A DNA stretch of 64,000 bases from Deltaproteobacteria bacterium HGW-Deltaproteobacteria-15 (GTDB lineage Bacteria; Desulfobacterota; DSM-4660; Desulfatiglandales; HGW-15): contig PHBH01000023.1 in the NCBI GenBank assembly GCA_002840535.1, positions 22,940 through 86,939 on the forward strand, in the 5' to 3' direction. The notes below the pieces were generated by a model. It searched no databases and was not told the origin of the DNA. It saw only the letters and a list, made by a program, of their open reading frames with translations. The position numbers were made by a program, and so were the translations under genes. How positions within the stretch are numbered: the first letter of the stretch is position 1; every line of letters begins with the position of its first letter. Below are positions 17,408 through 25,470 of the stretch, piece by piece.

Positions 17408-18732
17408 GTCGCCGCAACTCTTCTTCCGCTCGGTCATTGAATTCAGACAATCCTCAAAAAGTCGCATACATCACCGCCATCTTCCCTGGTGTCACCATAA
17501 CGTTTGTGATGCGTGAGATCGAGGCCCTGACGAGAATGGGTTTCGAGGTGATCGTATTCGCAATCAAGAGACCGGCGCTTGCCACACCGGATCCGATCAT
17601 GCCGCAGAGCGAGACGGAAATGCCATGCACCTACGCCCGTCCGGACAATCTGATCAGGCATTTTCGCGAAAATATCCATTGCTTTTTGAGAAAACCATCT
17701 CTCTACCTCAGATCGCTTTACGGGTTTCTCCGACAAGCCCCCAAACTCGAGCCCGGAGCGTTTGTGCGTCTCCTCTTTCACTTCTTTGTGGGGGTTGGTT
17801 TCTCCAGGGAAATGGTCGGGCTCAACGTGTCCCACATCCACGGTCACTTTGCAGCCGGAACGAGTATAGCTCTTGCCGCCAGTCTGGTGTCAGGCATTCC
17901 CTTTTCATGGAGCGCACATGCATCGGGTGACATCTTTGTGAAACCCGTTCTCCTTCCGGAAAAAGTCGAAAGGGCGGGATTTGTGGTCGCTGTCTGCGAG
18001 TACAGCAAGAGGTATCTTGATGATGTGACCGGTCTCAAATATTCGCCCAAGATCCATCGAATCTACAACGGCATTGACTGCGTGGAACACCAATTGGCCG
18101 GGGTCGGCAGCCGTTCTGAACGGAATCCTTCAGGAAAGGAACGGGGCCCCTTTCGGGTGATTTCGGTGGGAAGCCTGGTCGGGTGCAAGGGACACGGCAC
18201 CCTTATCAAAGCCTGCAGGGACCTGAAGGAGAGAGGCCATTCGGTGGTATGCACCATTATCGGCGACGGCCCCGAGCGTTTGACCCTTTCTCGCCTGATC
18301 GAAGAATTGGCTCTTGAGGGTGTCGTATCTTTAAAGGGTTACCTCAATCTGAAGTCAGTTTACGCCGAGCTGAAAGAATCCGACGTCTTCACATTGCTTT
18401 CGGAGATTCACATCAATGGGTATAGGGATGGTTTTCCGACCGTCATTCTGGAGGCAATGTCCATGTCCCTTCCCATCGTATCAACCTGGGTGTCCGGCAT
18501 ACCGGAGATGGTGGTGGACGGAGAGACAGGTTTTCTCGTCCACGAACGCGATCATGTCGCAGCCGCGAATGCCCTGGAGCGACTGATCCTGAGTGACGAC
18601 ATGCGATCAGCTTTCGGAAAAGCAGGAAAGGAGAGGGTGGAGCGGCTGTTCAACTTGAGTGAGAGCGTGAGTCGTCTAGCGGACCTCTTTTCGAACTCTC
18701 CGGGAAACAAAGTCAAGCAACGAACCAGATGA
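17404..18732 (+). CDS. Glycosyltransferase family 4 (WcaL-like colanic-acid type)
   Basis: A GT-B glycosyltransferase (442 aa). The N-terminal domain starts KVAYITAIFPGVTITFVMREIEAL and includes HIHGHFAAGTSIALAASLVSGIPFSWSAHASGDIF, typical of the colanic acid/PEP-CTERM-associated group. The C-terminal domain has IYNGIDC, VISVGSLVGCKGHGTLIKAC, CTIIGDGPE and FPTVILEAMSMSLPIVSTWVSGIPE, the EX7E-containing donor site. ATG 17404 was chosen because it overlaps the previous stop; the open frame upstream of it is a shadow of the acyltransferase gene. Confidence 0.9.
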   Translation: MSRRNSSSARSLNSDNPQKVAYITAIFPGVTITFVMREIEALTRMGFEVIVFAIKRPALATPDPIMPQSETEMPCTYARPDNLIRHFRENIHCFLRKPSLYLRSLYGFLRQAPKLEPGAFVRLLFHFFVGVGFSREMVGLNVSHIHGHFAAGTSIALAASLVSGIPFSWSAHASGDIFVKPVLLPEKVERAGFVVAVCEYSKRYLDDVTGLKYSPKIHRIYNGIDCVEHQLAGVGSRSERNPSGKERGPFRVISVGSLVGCKGHGTLIKACRDLKERGHSVVCTIIGDGPERLTLSRLIEELALEGVVSLKGYLNLKSVYAELKESDVFTLLSEIHINGYRDGFPTVILEAMSMSLPIVSTWVSGIPEMVVDGETGFLVHERDHVAAANALERLILSDDMRSAFGKAGKERVERLFNLSESVSRLADLFSNSPGNKVKQRTR

Positions 18733-18745
18733 AGAGGGACGGTCA

Positions 18746-19804
18746 GTGAAATCTTTAAAACGTTTCGTAAAGCAGGTGATCTATTACTCCGGAGTCTTGT
18801 TGATGTGGCGGTCCTCTCTAAGAAACGGCAGGCCACTGATTGTCTATTTTCACGAAATTTTTGAACCGCGCAACGATGACGTCAGCTGGTGTGGGACCCG
18901 ATCTCTTCTTATGCCGGTTGATCTCTTCCGGAAAATTCTGAGCCACTTGTCCTTACACTACAGGATCGTCGATCTTGAGGAGGCGGTCCGTTCAGGATCC
19001 TCAAAGGTGGCGGCCGTCACCTTTGACGACGGATATCGTGGGGTCTACCGAAATGCGTTTCCAATACTGAATGAGATGCGAATACCCGCAACGGTATTCT
19101 TGACCACGGGTTACTTAGGCTCGTCTAACCTGTTGTGGTGGGATGTCCTCGCCTGGCAGCTTGAGAAACTGATGAATGTACCAAGAGGACATCGGGTGAA
19201 GATGGGGCAAGCGGTCTCCGGGACATGGAGAAGTCTTTTCACGGAAAATCCGCGGACCGATGCCATGATAGAAAGTTACAAATGGGCCTCCACGACCGAG
19301 CGGGAGGAGTTGAGCGCGATTTTAAAGGATCTCGTCGGTGTCCCGCCATCGGCCGGGGAAAGGATCTATTTATCTGGAGCGGAGATATCCGAAATGCAAA
19401 CTGCCAACATCTCCTTCGGCGCCCACAGCAGGACTCATCCCATCATGACTTGGCTCGATCCCAAGCAACTGACGGACGAACTCCTGGATTCAATGGCCGC
19501 GGTCAAGATGCTCACGGGTGCGGACAAGTGTTGGTTTTCATATCCGGACGGGATGTTCACCGAGCGGGAGCTTAGGGCAGTTCAGGCCGCGGGGTATATC
19601 GGCGCTGTTCAAACCTTTCGCCGACCGGAAGTGACGAACCAATTTGCCGTTCCTCGGATCGTGCTCAACGTGAGATCCACCAGTGGGGGCAGCGGACGTT
19701 TTTCCCGCGCAGCAACGACGGTCACACTTGCCGGGATGAACGGGACGCGGCTGCGGTCGCTGCTTCATTCTCTCGGAACTTTGTCTCCCACAAGCAAACC
19801 CTGA
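18746..19804 (+). CDS. Polysaccharide deacetylase (NodB-homology) family protein
   Basis: A carbohydrate esterase 4-type protein (352 aa). The NodB signatures are AAVTFDDGYRGVYRNAF (metal-binding TFDDG), FGAHSRTHPIMTWL (H-x3-H) and WFSYPDGMFTERELRAVQAAGY. It would remove N- or O-acetyl groups from the polymer or its precursors. The start is GTG 18746, set by AGAGGGA six bases upstream. It is 13 bases from the preceding glycosyltransferase and is the last gene of this + strand run. Confidence 0.9.
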   Translation: MKSLKRFVKQVIYYSGVLLMWRSSLRNGRPLIVYFHEIFEPRNDDVSWCGTRSLLMPVDLFRKILSHLSLHYRIVDLEEAVRSGSSKVAAVTFDDGYRGVYRNAFPILNEMRIPATVFLTTGYLGSSNLLWWDVLAWQLEKLMNVPRGHRVKMGQAVSGTWRSLFTENPRTDAMIESYKWASTTEREELSAILKDLVGVPPSAGERIYLSGAEISEMQTANISFGAHSRTHPIMTWLDPKQLTDELLDSMAAVKMLTGADKCWFSYPDGMFTERELRAVQAAGYIGAVQTFRRPEVTNQFAVPRIVLNVRSTSGGSGRFSRAATTVTLAGMNGTRLRSLLHSLGTLSPTSKP

Positions 19805-20016
19805 TGCTCCGGTGAGAAATGGCCAAAGCAAGCGTGCATTCGGCCGAATACAAATCTGCGAGGTTGATGTGCGTTGGCCTGGTTGTACCCAAGAGGGAGC
19901 GTTGCATGGCGGAGCACCTGAACCGAATTCGTGCACAGGTCATGTTTCCCCTGAAGCAAGCCCCCTCTTGGATACAACACCGGCGGAATGGCCGGTGGCT
20001 GGTTTACGATGACCGT

Positions 20017-20787
20017 TTAGGGAACGATCCTCAGGTTGGTCGGAGCGCTCAGCTGCGCAACACTGGTGCTGCGCTGCGAACTGACCTTTGCATCGTCAAC
20101 GTAGATGAACTTATCCAAGCCGGCACCGCCATAGTTGCCGACTCCCCACATGAGATATGAGGGAGTATTCCCCAGGGTATTGATCTGATTCAATCTAAAT
20201 ATCTCCTGGTCGTTGAACCACACGATCAATTGTCCATCAGTACGGCCCGCTCTCAGAAAAGCTTCGAGCTTGAACCATGTTCCCTTGGGAAAGGCAATTC
20301 CGGTCCGATAGATCTTCTTGCCATGCCAATCATGAACCACCAGTTCGTCTTTGCCGGTTGAGACGGAAGGTTTGACGGCGACTATCCAGGTAGGATCATA
20401 CGGAGACGTCCTTTCTTTCCACTGAAACATGTTGATGTATTCACCGTCAACTCCCTTTGTATTATAATCTGTTGGCCAGAAGTACCAAGCCGAATAGAAA
20501 GCTTCTTTGTAATCAAAACGCCAGCGAAGGAGTTTGGCGCTGATGTTGTCAGGAGAGGATAGCTTGGGATCATTGTACGCTTTCCAGGAATATTTACCGG
20601 TAAGCGCCCTTTCCGTGGTCACATAACCTCCTCCTTGATGGTTCCCGCCGTCGTCCGCCAACCATTCCGAAACGTTGCCTGTTTCAAAGCTGGATGAGAA
20701 GTAAGTCTGTGCAAAAGATTGAGAGATCGGTACAAGAATGAACAGCATCATGATAATCATGATCGCCAGCGACTTTCTCTTATTCAT
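20017..20787 (-). CDS. Secreted heparin-lyase-I-like (concanavalin A-fold) protein
   Basis: A 256-residue protein with a Sec signal peptide (MNKRKSLAIMIIMMLFILVPISQSFA). The mature part has SSSFETGNVSEW, EAFYSAWYFWPTDYN, NMFQWKE, FPKGTWFKLEAFLRAG and QLIVWFNDQEIFRLN, the layout of heparin-lyase-I/alginate-lyase-like jelly-roll proteins. It likely binds or cleaves an acidic polysaccharide outside the cell and faces the export operon from the opposite strand. It ends LSAPTNLRIVP, which reads like the first residues of a fibronectin III domain cut short. AGGAGAC lies upstream of the ATG. Confidence 0.72.
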   Translation of the reverse strand: MNKRKSLAIMIIMMLFILVPISQSFAQTYFSSSFETGNVSEWLADDGGNHQGGGYVTTERALTGKYSWKAYNDPKLSSPDNISAKLLRWRFDYKEAFYSAWYFWPTDYNTKGVDGEYINMFQWKERTSPYDPTWIVAVKPSVSTGKDELVVHDWHGKKIYRTGIAFPKGTWFKLEAFLRAGRTDGQLIVWFNDQEIFRLNQINTLGNTPSYLMWGVGNYGGAGLDKFIYVDDAKVSSQRSTSVAQLSAPTNLRIVP

Positions 20788-21228
20788 AGGTAGTCTCCTT
20801 TGGTGATTTAGTACACTCTAATGAAACGACTCAGTTTTGCGTTGTTGAACCGAGGCGCAGAATGGAGGCGCGCTCGCCTTCGGGGGCAGGGGCGCTGAGT
20901 CGCCGACTCCCACCCTCTTTATGGCGAGGTCTTGAACGTCAATATGAATGAGCGATCACTTCGGTCGGAGGTTCCGTAATCAGCAGAGTTTCAGTCGCAG
21001 TTCCAGACAGGAATTCTCGTTCCGTATTCTTCAGAAGGAATATCCGTCATCTCTTCGAGAGCCTGCTCAGGGAGCACAAACATAGCGCCCGTCCTCGGTT
21101 GCTCAACTGCCCTTCATGAAGGTCCTTCTTACCTAAGGCGGGAGTGAGATAGCACGAGGGCAATTCCCTGTCAAATGGTTTTCCAAGGTGCGGAGTTTAC
21201 CAGCAGATAATCAGCGGGTTGGACATCA
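20788..21228. other. Intergenic stretch without a supported gene
   Basis: This holds the upstream region of the leftward lyase-like gene and the 3' flank of the PEGA-domain gene. Around 20893-20930 the reverse strand reads CGCC...GAGGGTGGGAGTC, faintly like the core of repeat families A and B. I see no RNA gene and no good promoter. Confidence 0.3.
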
Positions 21229-21732
21229 TCAAAAGAAAGGGAGCGATCCATTGATGAAGAGCTCCCAGCGGGTCAGATCCTCTTTCCGCTCTTCTGGAGC
21301 GGGTTTCTCTTCAGCACGTCGCGGCTTCGGCTTTTCCTCAGGTCCCGGAGCCGGGAGCACCTCGGGCTCTTTATCCTCCATGGTGATGAAGGCCCCCTTG
21401 AAAAGGCCGGCCTTGATCCCAATTCCCTGCTCCAAATGTATCTGCGCCTCATGATCTTCGATCCGCAGGGCGTATATACCCGTTTCCACTCTGCCAAGCC
21501 AGAGAGGCGTTACGCCGACTTTTTTGTCGTCGAGATAGACATCCAAGCCTGGAGGTTCGCTGAATACCGTTAGCCTCCCCCAGTGCTTTTCCCCGTCTCC
21601 AAGAGTGCGTGTGGGTGGGATCAGTCCGTCACCGAATGAAAGGCCGGCCTTGAGGAAGCAAAAAGTTAAAAGGGTTGTGATGAAGAACGCTGATTTCATC
21701 CGAATGCTTTTAAGACATTTCTCAAACATCAT
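21229..21732 (-). CDS. PEGA-domain secreted/anchored protein
   Basis: A 167-residue protein with an N-terminal hydrophobic signal (SAFFITTLLTFCFLKAGLSFG). One PEGA-like domain follows (GRLTVFSEPPGLDVYLDDKKVGVTPLWLG, then GIYALRIEDHEAQIHL), and then a proline/glutamate/lysine-rich tail (EKPKPRRAEEKPAPEERKED). PEGA domains are surface-linked beta modules of unknown role. The start at 21732 is set by GAGGAGG seven to eight bases upstream; a longer open frame to 21846 has no ribosome site. Confidence 0.72.
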   Translation of the reverse strand: MMFEKCLKSIRMKSAFFITTLLTFCFLKAGLSFGDGLIPPTRTLGDGEKHWGRLTVFSEPPGLDVYLDDKKVGVTPLWLGRVETGIYALRIEDHEAQIHLEQGIGIKAGLFKGAFITMEDKEPEVLPAPGPEEKPKPRRAEEKPAPEERKEDLTRWELFINGSLPFF

Positions 21733-22021
21733 GTTTTGCCCTCCTCTCACATCAGCGCTTTGATCCAGCACCGATGATCCCTTAATCATGATCCTTGATA
21801 ATTTCAAGGTTGATGCAGAGGGGAGAGCGCGAATTTTTGGGTGCATTTTTACGTACCAGTCGGTAACGAGGGCTTGTGTCTTGTCTGTTTAACCTATGGA
21901 GAACACACCAGCCCGTTGCTGAGTGGAGGCCCCGCTCAAGCACTTGCATGCACAGAATTCGCTTGATCAGCCGCAAGCGCCCTCATTTCTGATGCTCGCT
22001 TAAAACGGAAAGGATGGATCG

Positions 22022-23185
22022 ATGCATATAGAAAAAATTGATGACTTCAATCACCTCTCCAGCTATTCCGACTCGTGGAATAAACTGGCGTTTGATGCTC
22101 CCCAAAAACTTCCGACCTTATCGTACGCCTGGGTGGCATCCTTTTATGAACATATGCTTCTCCCGGGGGAATCCTGGCTCTGCCTGATGGCAATGGAAGG
22201 CGAGGAACTGGTTGGGGTCCTCCCTGTCGTGATATCTCCTCATCGCGTATTCGGGCTGAAACGACCAAATATAATGGCGCCCCACAACTCACATACCTTC
22301 TCTGTTGATTTCTTGGCCGCCGGAGGGATCGAACATCAGGTACTGCCCGCCCTCTTGGACTCGCTCCTTCAACTGCAGCCGAATGCCTTTGGGTTTTTTC
22401 TGGATAGACTGACCGAGAATTCACCCACGCTCTCTGTTTTGAAAAGCGAATTGAAGCATGCCACCATTGTAAAGGAGTTTAACGGGTTCGGATCTTACCT
22501 GAAGATCGCCGGCAGTTTCGAAGATTATCGAAACCGGCTGGATCGCAAATTTACGAAAAATTTGACCAGGCGCAGAAAAAAGCTCTCGTGTTCGACCGAG
22601 ATTTGCACCGAAAATCTCTCCGGACCCGATGCGAACAAAAACCACCTCGCGCGGTTCATGAAATTGGAGTCGTCTGGCTGGAAAGGGAGGTCAGGAACAG
22701 CGATTGAGCTGTCACCGCCTCTTGTTTCGTTCTATTCTACGCTGATCTCGCGGCTAAGCCGGTTAGGCTGGCTGGAATGGCACTTCCTGAGTACTGGCGA
22801 CAGAACCGTGGCCGGAAGTCTCGCCGTCAAGATGGACCGAACTCTTGTTGGTCTAAAAATCGGATACGACGAGGAATTCTCCACCTATTCACCGGGCCAT
22901 CTGCTCATTGAGCAGCTCATAGAGCGGGCCTTTCGGGAGCAGGACATCGATGAGATCAATGCGGTTACCGATATGGCCTGGAATGCCGTTTGGGGTATGG
23001 ATAAAAGGCCTCACTTCAACTTGTGCATATACCCCAATCATCCCCTATCCTTCATTTTTGGGGCCATGAGGCATCGCGGAAAGCTCGGCCTGAAGCGACT
23101 TCCGGCGGTGCCGTCGATAGTTCGCAACCTCCGAAGCCTGCAAGATAAGCAGCTGCTCAAATCCTGGCGAAGACCTCAGGCGTGA
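22022..23185 (+). CDS. FemAB/CelD-type GNAT acyltransferase
   Basis: A 387-residue protein of the same class as the N-terminal half of the acyltransferase at 15560. Seen are LAFDAPQKLPTLSYAWVASFYEHML, a basic helix DRKFTKNLTRRRKKL, and the late block YSPGHLLIEQLIERAFREQDIDEINAVTDMAWN, where the first protein has SPGKLLI...LDLTPGDD. It probably modifies polysaccharide or peptide acceptors with an acyl or aminoacyl group. AAAGGATGG lies before ATG 22022. It is flanked by secreted-protein genes and so belongs to the surface-polymer region. Confidence 0.8.
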   Translation: MHIEKIDDFNHLSSYSDSWNKLAFDAPQKLPTLSYAWVASFYEHMLLPGESWLCLMAMEGEELVGVLPVVISPHRVFGLKRPNIMAPHNSHTFSVDFLAAGGIEHQVLPALLDSLLQLQPNAFGFFLDRLTENSPTLSVLKSELKHATIVKEFNGFGSYLKIAGSFEDYRNRLDRKFTKNLTRRRKKLSCSTEICTENLSGPDANKNHLARFMKLESSGWKGRSGTAIELSPPLVSFYSTLISRLSRLGWLEWHFLSTGDRTVAGSLAVKMDRTLVGLKIGYDEEFSTYSPGHLLIEQLIERAFREQDIDEINAVTDMAWNAVWGMDKRPHFNLCIYPNHPLSFIFGAMRHRGKLGLKRLPAVPSIVRNLRSLQDKQLLKSWRRPQA

Positions 23186-23534
23186 ACCTTGTGAAAGGCA
23201 ATGGCCAGCCCTCTCATCTCGCTCACTGTTTAACCGAATCTGAGAATAGGCTCAGGGCTAAAATGCATTGCACGTTTACCCCTGCTCCAATGATCTCTTA
23301 GCGAGATTCCATCTATTACATTAAAAGCGCCAGGTCGCTTGATCTCTGTTGGGAGGTGGTCGATTGTAAGATTTTGGACTTGACATCCAAGGCTGGAAGC
23401 AATAATTAAGCTCCCGCTGTCCAACTGATCCTGCTCCTGATACTGAGATTCTCTCTTCTCTGCCTTCCTGTCCTTGCTTTCGCATTCTCCGGAAATCGCC
23501 TTCGGACAGACATTCTCAGCTAGGAGTCGATCCC
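23186..23534. other. Intergenic stretch upstream of the Fn3/BACON protein
   Basis: No open frame is convincing. A TTGACA hexamer occurs in GGACTTGACATCC (about 23376-23388), but no good -10 sits 16-18 bases after it, so I do not call a promoter. The only notable point is the 350-base separation of the two + strand genes. Confidence 0.25.
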
Positions 23535-24350
23535 ATGACATTCTTCAAGCGTCCTTTTGTGTTTGCAGGTCTCTGCATCTCTGCTCTTGCAATGATTTTC
23601 CTGTCTTTTCAAACCTCGAGCGCAGCCGATGTGACTCTCCAATGGAATGCGAGCAGCGATGCGAGGGCGGCCGGCTACAAGCTATATTACGGAACCCAGA
23701 GCCGAACTTATCCGAATTCGGTTGATGTAGGGAAGTCCACGATCTATACCGTCACTGGGCTGCAGGCGGGAGTCACCTATTATTTTGCGGTCACCGCATA
23801 CGACGCCTCCCGTTTGGAAAGCGGCTTCTCCAACGAGGTGAGCAGGACGATTACCGCCTCCTGTACCTCTTCCATTTCCCCTACCAGCCGGTCTTTCTCC
23901 AGTTCGGGCGGTAGCACAACGGTGAGCGTCACGGCCCCGCAAGCGTGCGCGTGGAGCTCGTCGAGCGGGGTCCCATGGGTAACCATAAAGTCGCCCTATA
24001 GCGGGGTCGGCAATGGAACCGTGGAACTGTCTGTGGCGGCAAACACCGGGGGCTCCAGGGCTGGGGGGATAACCATAGCCGATAAGACCTTCACGGTATA
24101 TCAGGATGCAGTTCCTTCCCTCTCCACCTACACGATCAACGCCTCGGCAGAAAGTGGCGGCACCATTTCTCCCTCCGGAACCGTGTCGGTGAAAGCTGGC
24201 GCTTCCCAGACCTTCACCATCCGACCCAACAGAAGATACCGCATTTCGTCCGTCACCGTGGACGGAAGAAGGGTTGGCGCAGTTTCGACCTACACCTTCA
24301 CCAATGTGAACGATCGCCATACGATCAGGGCGACGTTCAGGCGCAGGTGA
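23535..24350 (+). CDS. Secreted Fn3 / BACON-like / InlB B-repeat protein
   Basis: A 271-residue secreted protein with signal peptide (ending about SSAADV). Domains in order are a fibronectin III domain (VTLQWNASSDARAAGYKLYYG ... TYYFAVTAYDASRLESGFSNEVSRTI), a BACON-like domain (SISPTSRSFSSSGGSTTVSV ... ITIADKTFTVYQ), and a divergent InlB/bacterial repeat (GGTISPSGTVSVKAGASQTFTI ... YTFTNVNDRHTIRATF). All three are carbohydrate- or protein-binding surface modules and none carries a catalytic site. It may bind the exported polymer. A terminator-like hairpin follows at 24409-24447. Confidence 0.82.
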   Translation: MTFFKRPFVFAGLCISALAMIFLSFQTSSAADVTLQWNASSDARAAGYKLYYGTQSRTYPNSVDVGKSTIYTVTGLQAGVTYYFAVTAYDASRLESGFSNEVSRTITASCTSSISPTSRSFSSSGGSTTVSVTAPQACAWSSSSGVPWVTIKSPYSGVGNGTVELSVAANTGGSRAGGITIADKTFTVYQDAVPSLSTYTINASAESGGTISPSGTVSVKAGASQTFTIRPNRRYRISSVTVDGRRVGAVSTYTFTNVNDRHTIRATFRRR

Positions 24351-24408
24351 TCATTTTCCTGATGACCTGAACGGTTTCCCCGTTTTCTTCTGGTTAACCA
24401 TCAGGATT

Positions 24409-24447
24409 GAAGCGCTTTGCAGCAGGCTGCAAGGCGCTTCTAGCTTT
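24409..24447 (+). terminator. Rho-independent-type hairpin after the Fn3/BACON gene
   Basis: GAAGCGCTTTGCAG at 24409-24422 pairs with CTGCAAGGCGCTTC at 24427-24440 around a CAGG-type loop, with one mismatch, and is followed by TAGCTTTT. The hairpin directly precedes repeat family A copy 2. Confidence 0.65.
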
Positions 24448-24595
24448 TGAACCGAAACAGCGAGCGCATTCTCCTCGCTTTGCTCGGAGTCCCACCCCTT
24501 CGGGGCGGTGCCCATTTTCTCCCCGCTTTGCTCGGAGTCCCACCCCTTCGAGGCGGTGCCCATTTTCCCCGCAGCTCGCTGCAGGGAGCTTCAAT
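24447..24595 (-). repeat. Dispersed repeat family A, copy 2 (with internal duplication)
   Basis: Read on the - strand this matches 2276-2405. The core block (GGGAGAAAATGGGCACCGCC through GAAGGGGTGGGACTCCGAGC to AAAGCG, about 47 bases) occurs twice in tandem here but once in copy 1. Both ends (GAAGCTCCC and TGTTTCGGTTCAA) are conserved. Confidence 0.8.
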
Positions 24596-24800
24596 CTGTG
24601 GAATCTGCGGATGAAAGGTGTTTTGCCGCTCTTTCCAGTTTCTCTGATTTTTTGGACCAGGCAAACCACACAGACTCCAACAAACTGAAATACGGTTCCA
24701 CCGGCGGCATTTCCGCTCTTTTCTCGATTCCCATTCCTATGATCAATGACTATAATCGAAGCCTGCGGAAGGGACCCAACAGGACTTTTTCGAGTTCCAT
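24596..24800. repeat. Degenerate repeat family B-like sequence
   Basis: Low-complexity phrases such as AATCTGTGGAATCTGCGGATG, CCAGTTTCTCTG and CAGGCAAACCACACAGACTC resemble those at 25308-25470 and 63735-63811. No gene is supported here. The region ends at the ribosome site of the YbhB-like gene. Confidence 0.45.
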
Positions 24801-24820
24801 TGCAATCTAAGGAGGACCGT

Positions 24821-25291
24821 ATGATGAAATTGTCATCTCCCAGCTTTCAAAACCATGGAGAGATCCCCGGGAAACACACGTGCGAAGGCGACGATGTCTC
24901 CCCTGCTTTGGCATGGTCCGATGCTCCGGAGGGGACAAAGAGCTTTGCATTGATCGTCGACGATCCCGATGCTCCGGACCCAGCCAATCCGAGAATGACC
25001 TGGGTCCATTGGATTCTCTACAACATCCCGGCAAACACAGGTTCTCTGCCTGAAGCTGTCAGGGAGAAGGATCTTCCAAAGGGAACGTTGCAGGGCCTGA
25101 ACGATTGGAACAGGACCGGTTATGGCGGCCCTTGCCCTCCGATCGGGAAGCATCGCTATTTTCATAAGCTTTACGCATTGGACACTGCTCTTTCCGACCT
25201 CAAACAACCGACCAAGGCAAAACTTGAAAAGGCCATGGAAGGGCATGTCCTTTTGAAAGCGGAATTGATTGGGGTATACCAGAAGAAATGA
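24821..25291 (+). CDS. YbhB/YbcL-family Raf-kinase-inhibitor-like protein
   Basis: A 156-residue cytoplasmic PEBP-fold protein. It shows MKLSSPSFQNHGEIPGKHTCEG, PALAWSDAPEGTKSFALIVDDPDAPDP (anion-pocket DPDAP), WVHWILYNIP, GLNDWNRTGYGGPCPPIGKHRYFHKLYALD and a C-terminal helix. The GPCPP/H-R-Y-F pattern is diagnostic of the family. The bacterial function is not established. AAGGAGG precedes ATG 24821, where a second ATG follows at once. It stands alone between repeat tracts. Confidence 0.93.
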   Translation: MMKLSSPSFQNHGEIPGKHTCEGDDVSPALAWSDAPEGTKSFALIVDDPDAPDPANPRMTWVHWILYNIPANTGSLPEAVREKDLPKGTLQGLNDWNRTGYGGPCPPIGKHRYFHKLYALDTALSDLKQPTKAKLEKAMEGHVLLKAELIGVYQKK

Positions 25292-25307
25292 GAAAACGTT
25301 TTGTCTT

Positions 25308-25470
25308 GTTTCTCGAGTTTTTTTGGTTTCTTTGGTTGGAGACAAACGGACAAACCAAACAGACATCTGAATCTGTGAAATCTGTGTAATCTGTGGATGG
25401 TTCTCTGGTTTTTTAGTCTCTTTGGTTTGAACCAAAAAACCAGATAAACCAAACAAACCGGACAAACCTC
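25308..25470. repeat. Dispersed repeat family B (GGTTT/AAACC-rich)
   Basis: The stretch is built of short phrases TTTTTTGGTTTCTTTGGTT, ACAAACCAAACAGACAT, TCTGTGAAATCTGTGTAATC, TTTGGTTTGAACCAAAAAACC and AGATAAACCAAACAAACC. The same phrases recur at 48065-48290, 56195-56221 and 63735-63811. It contains self-complementary GGTTT/AAACC arms, so a foldback is possible. Confidence 0.7.

Noticed and set aside
19819..20160. A 113-codon + strand frame
   Set aside because: It overlaps the 3' end of the lyase-like gene on the other strand, lacks a ribosome site and shows no domain.
23376..23388. Sigma70 promoter with TTGACA upstream of the Fn3/BACON gene
   Set aside because: There is a TTGACA but no -10 at a fitting distance.
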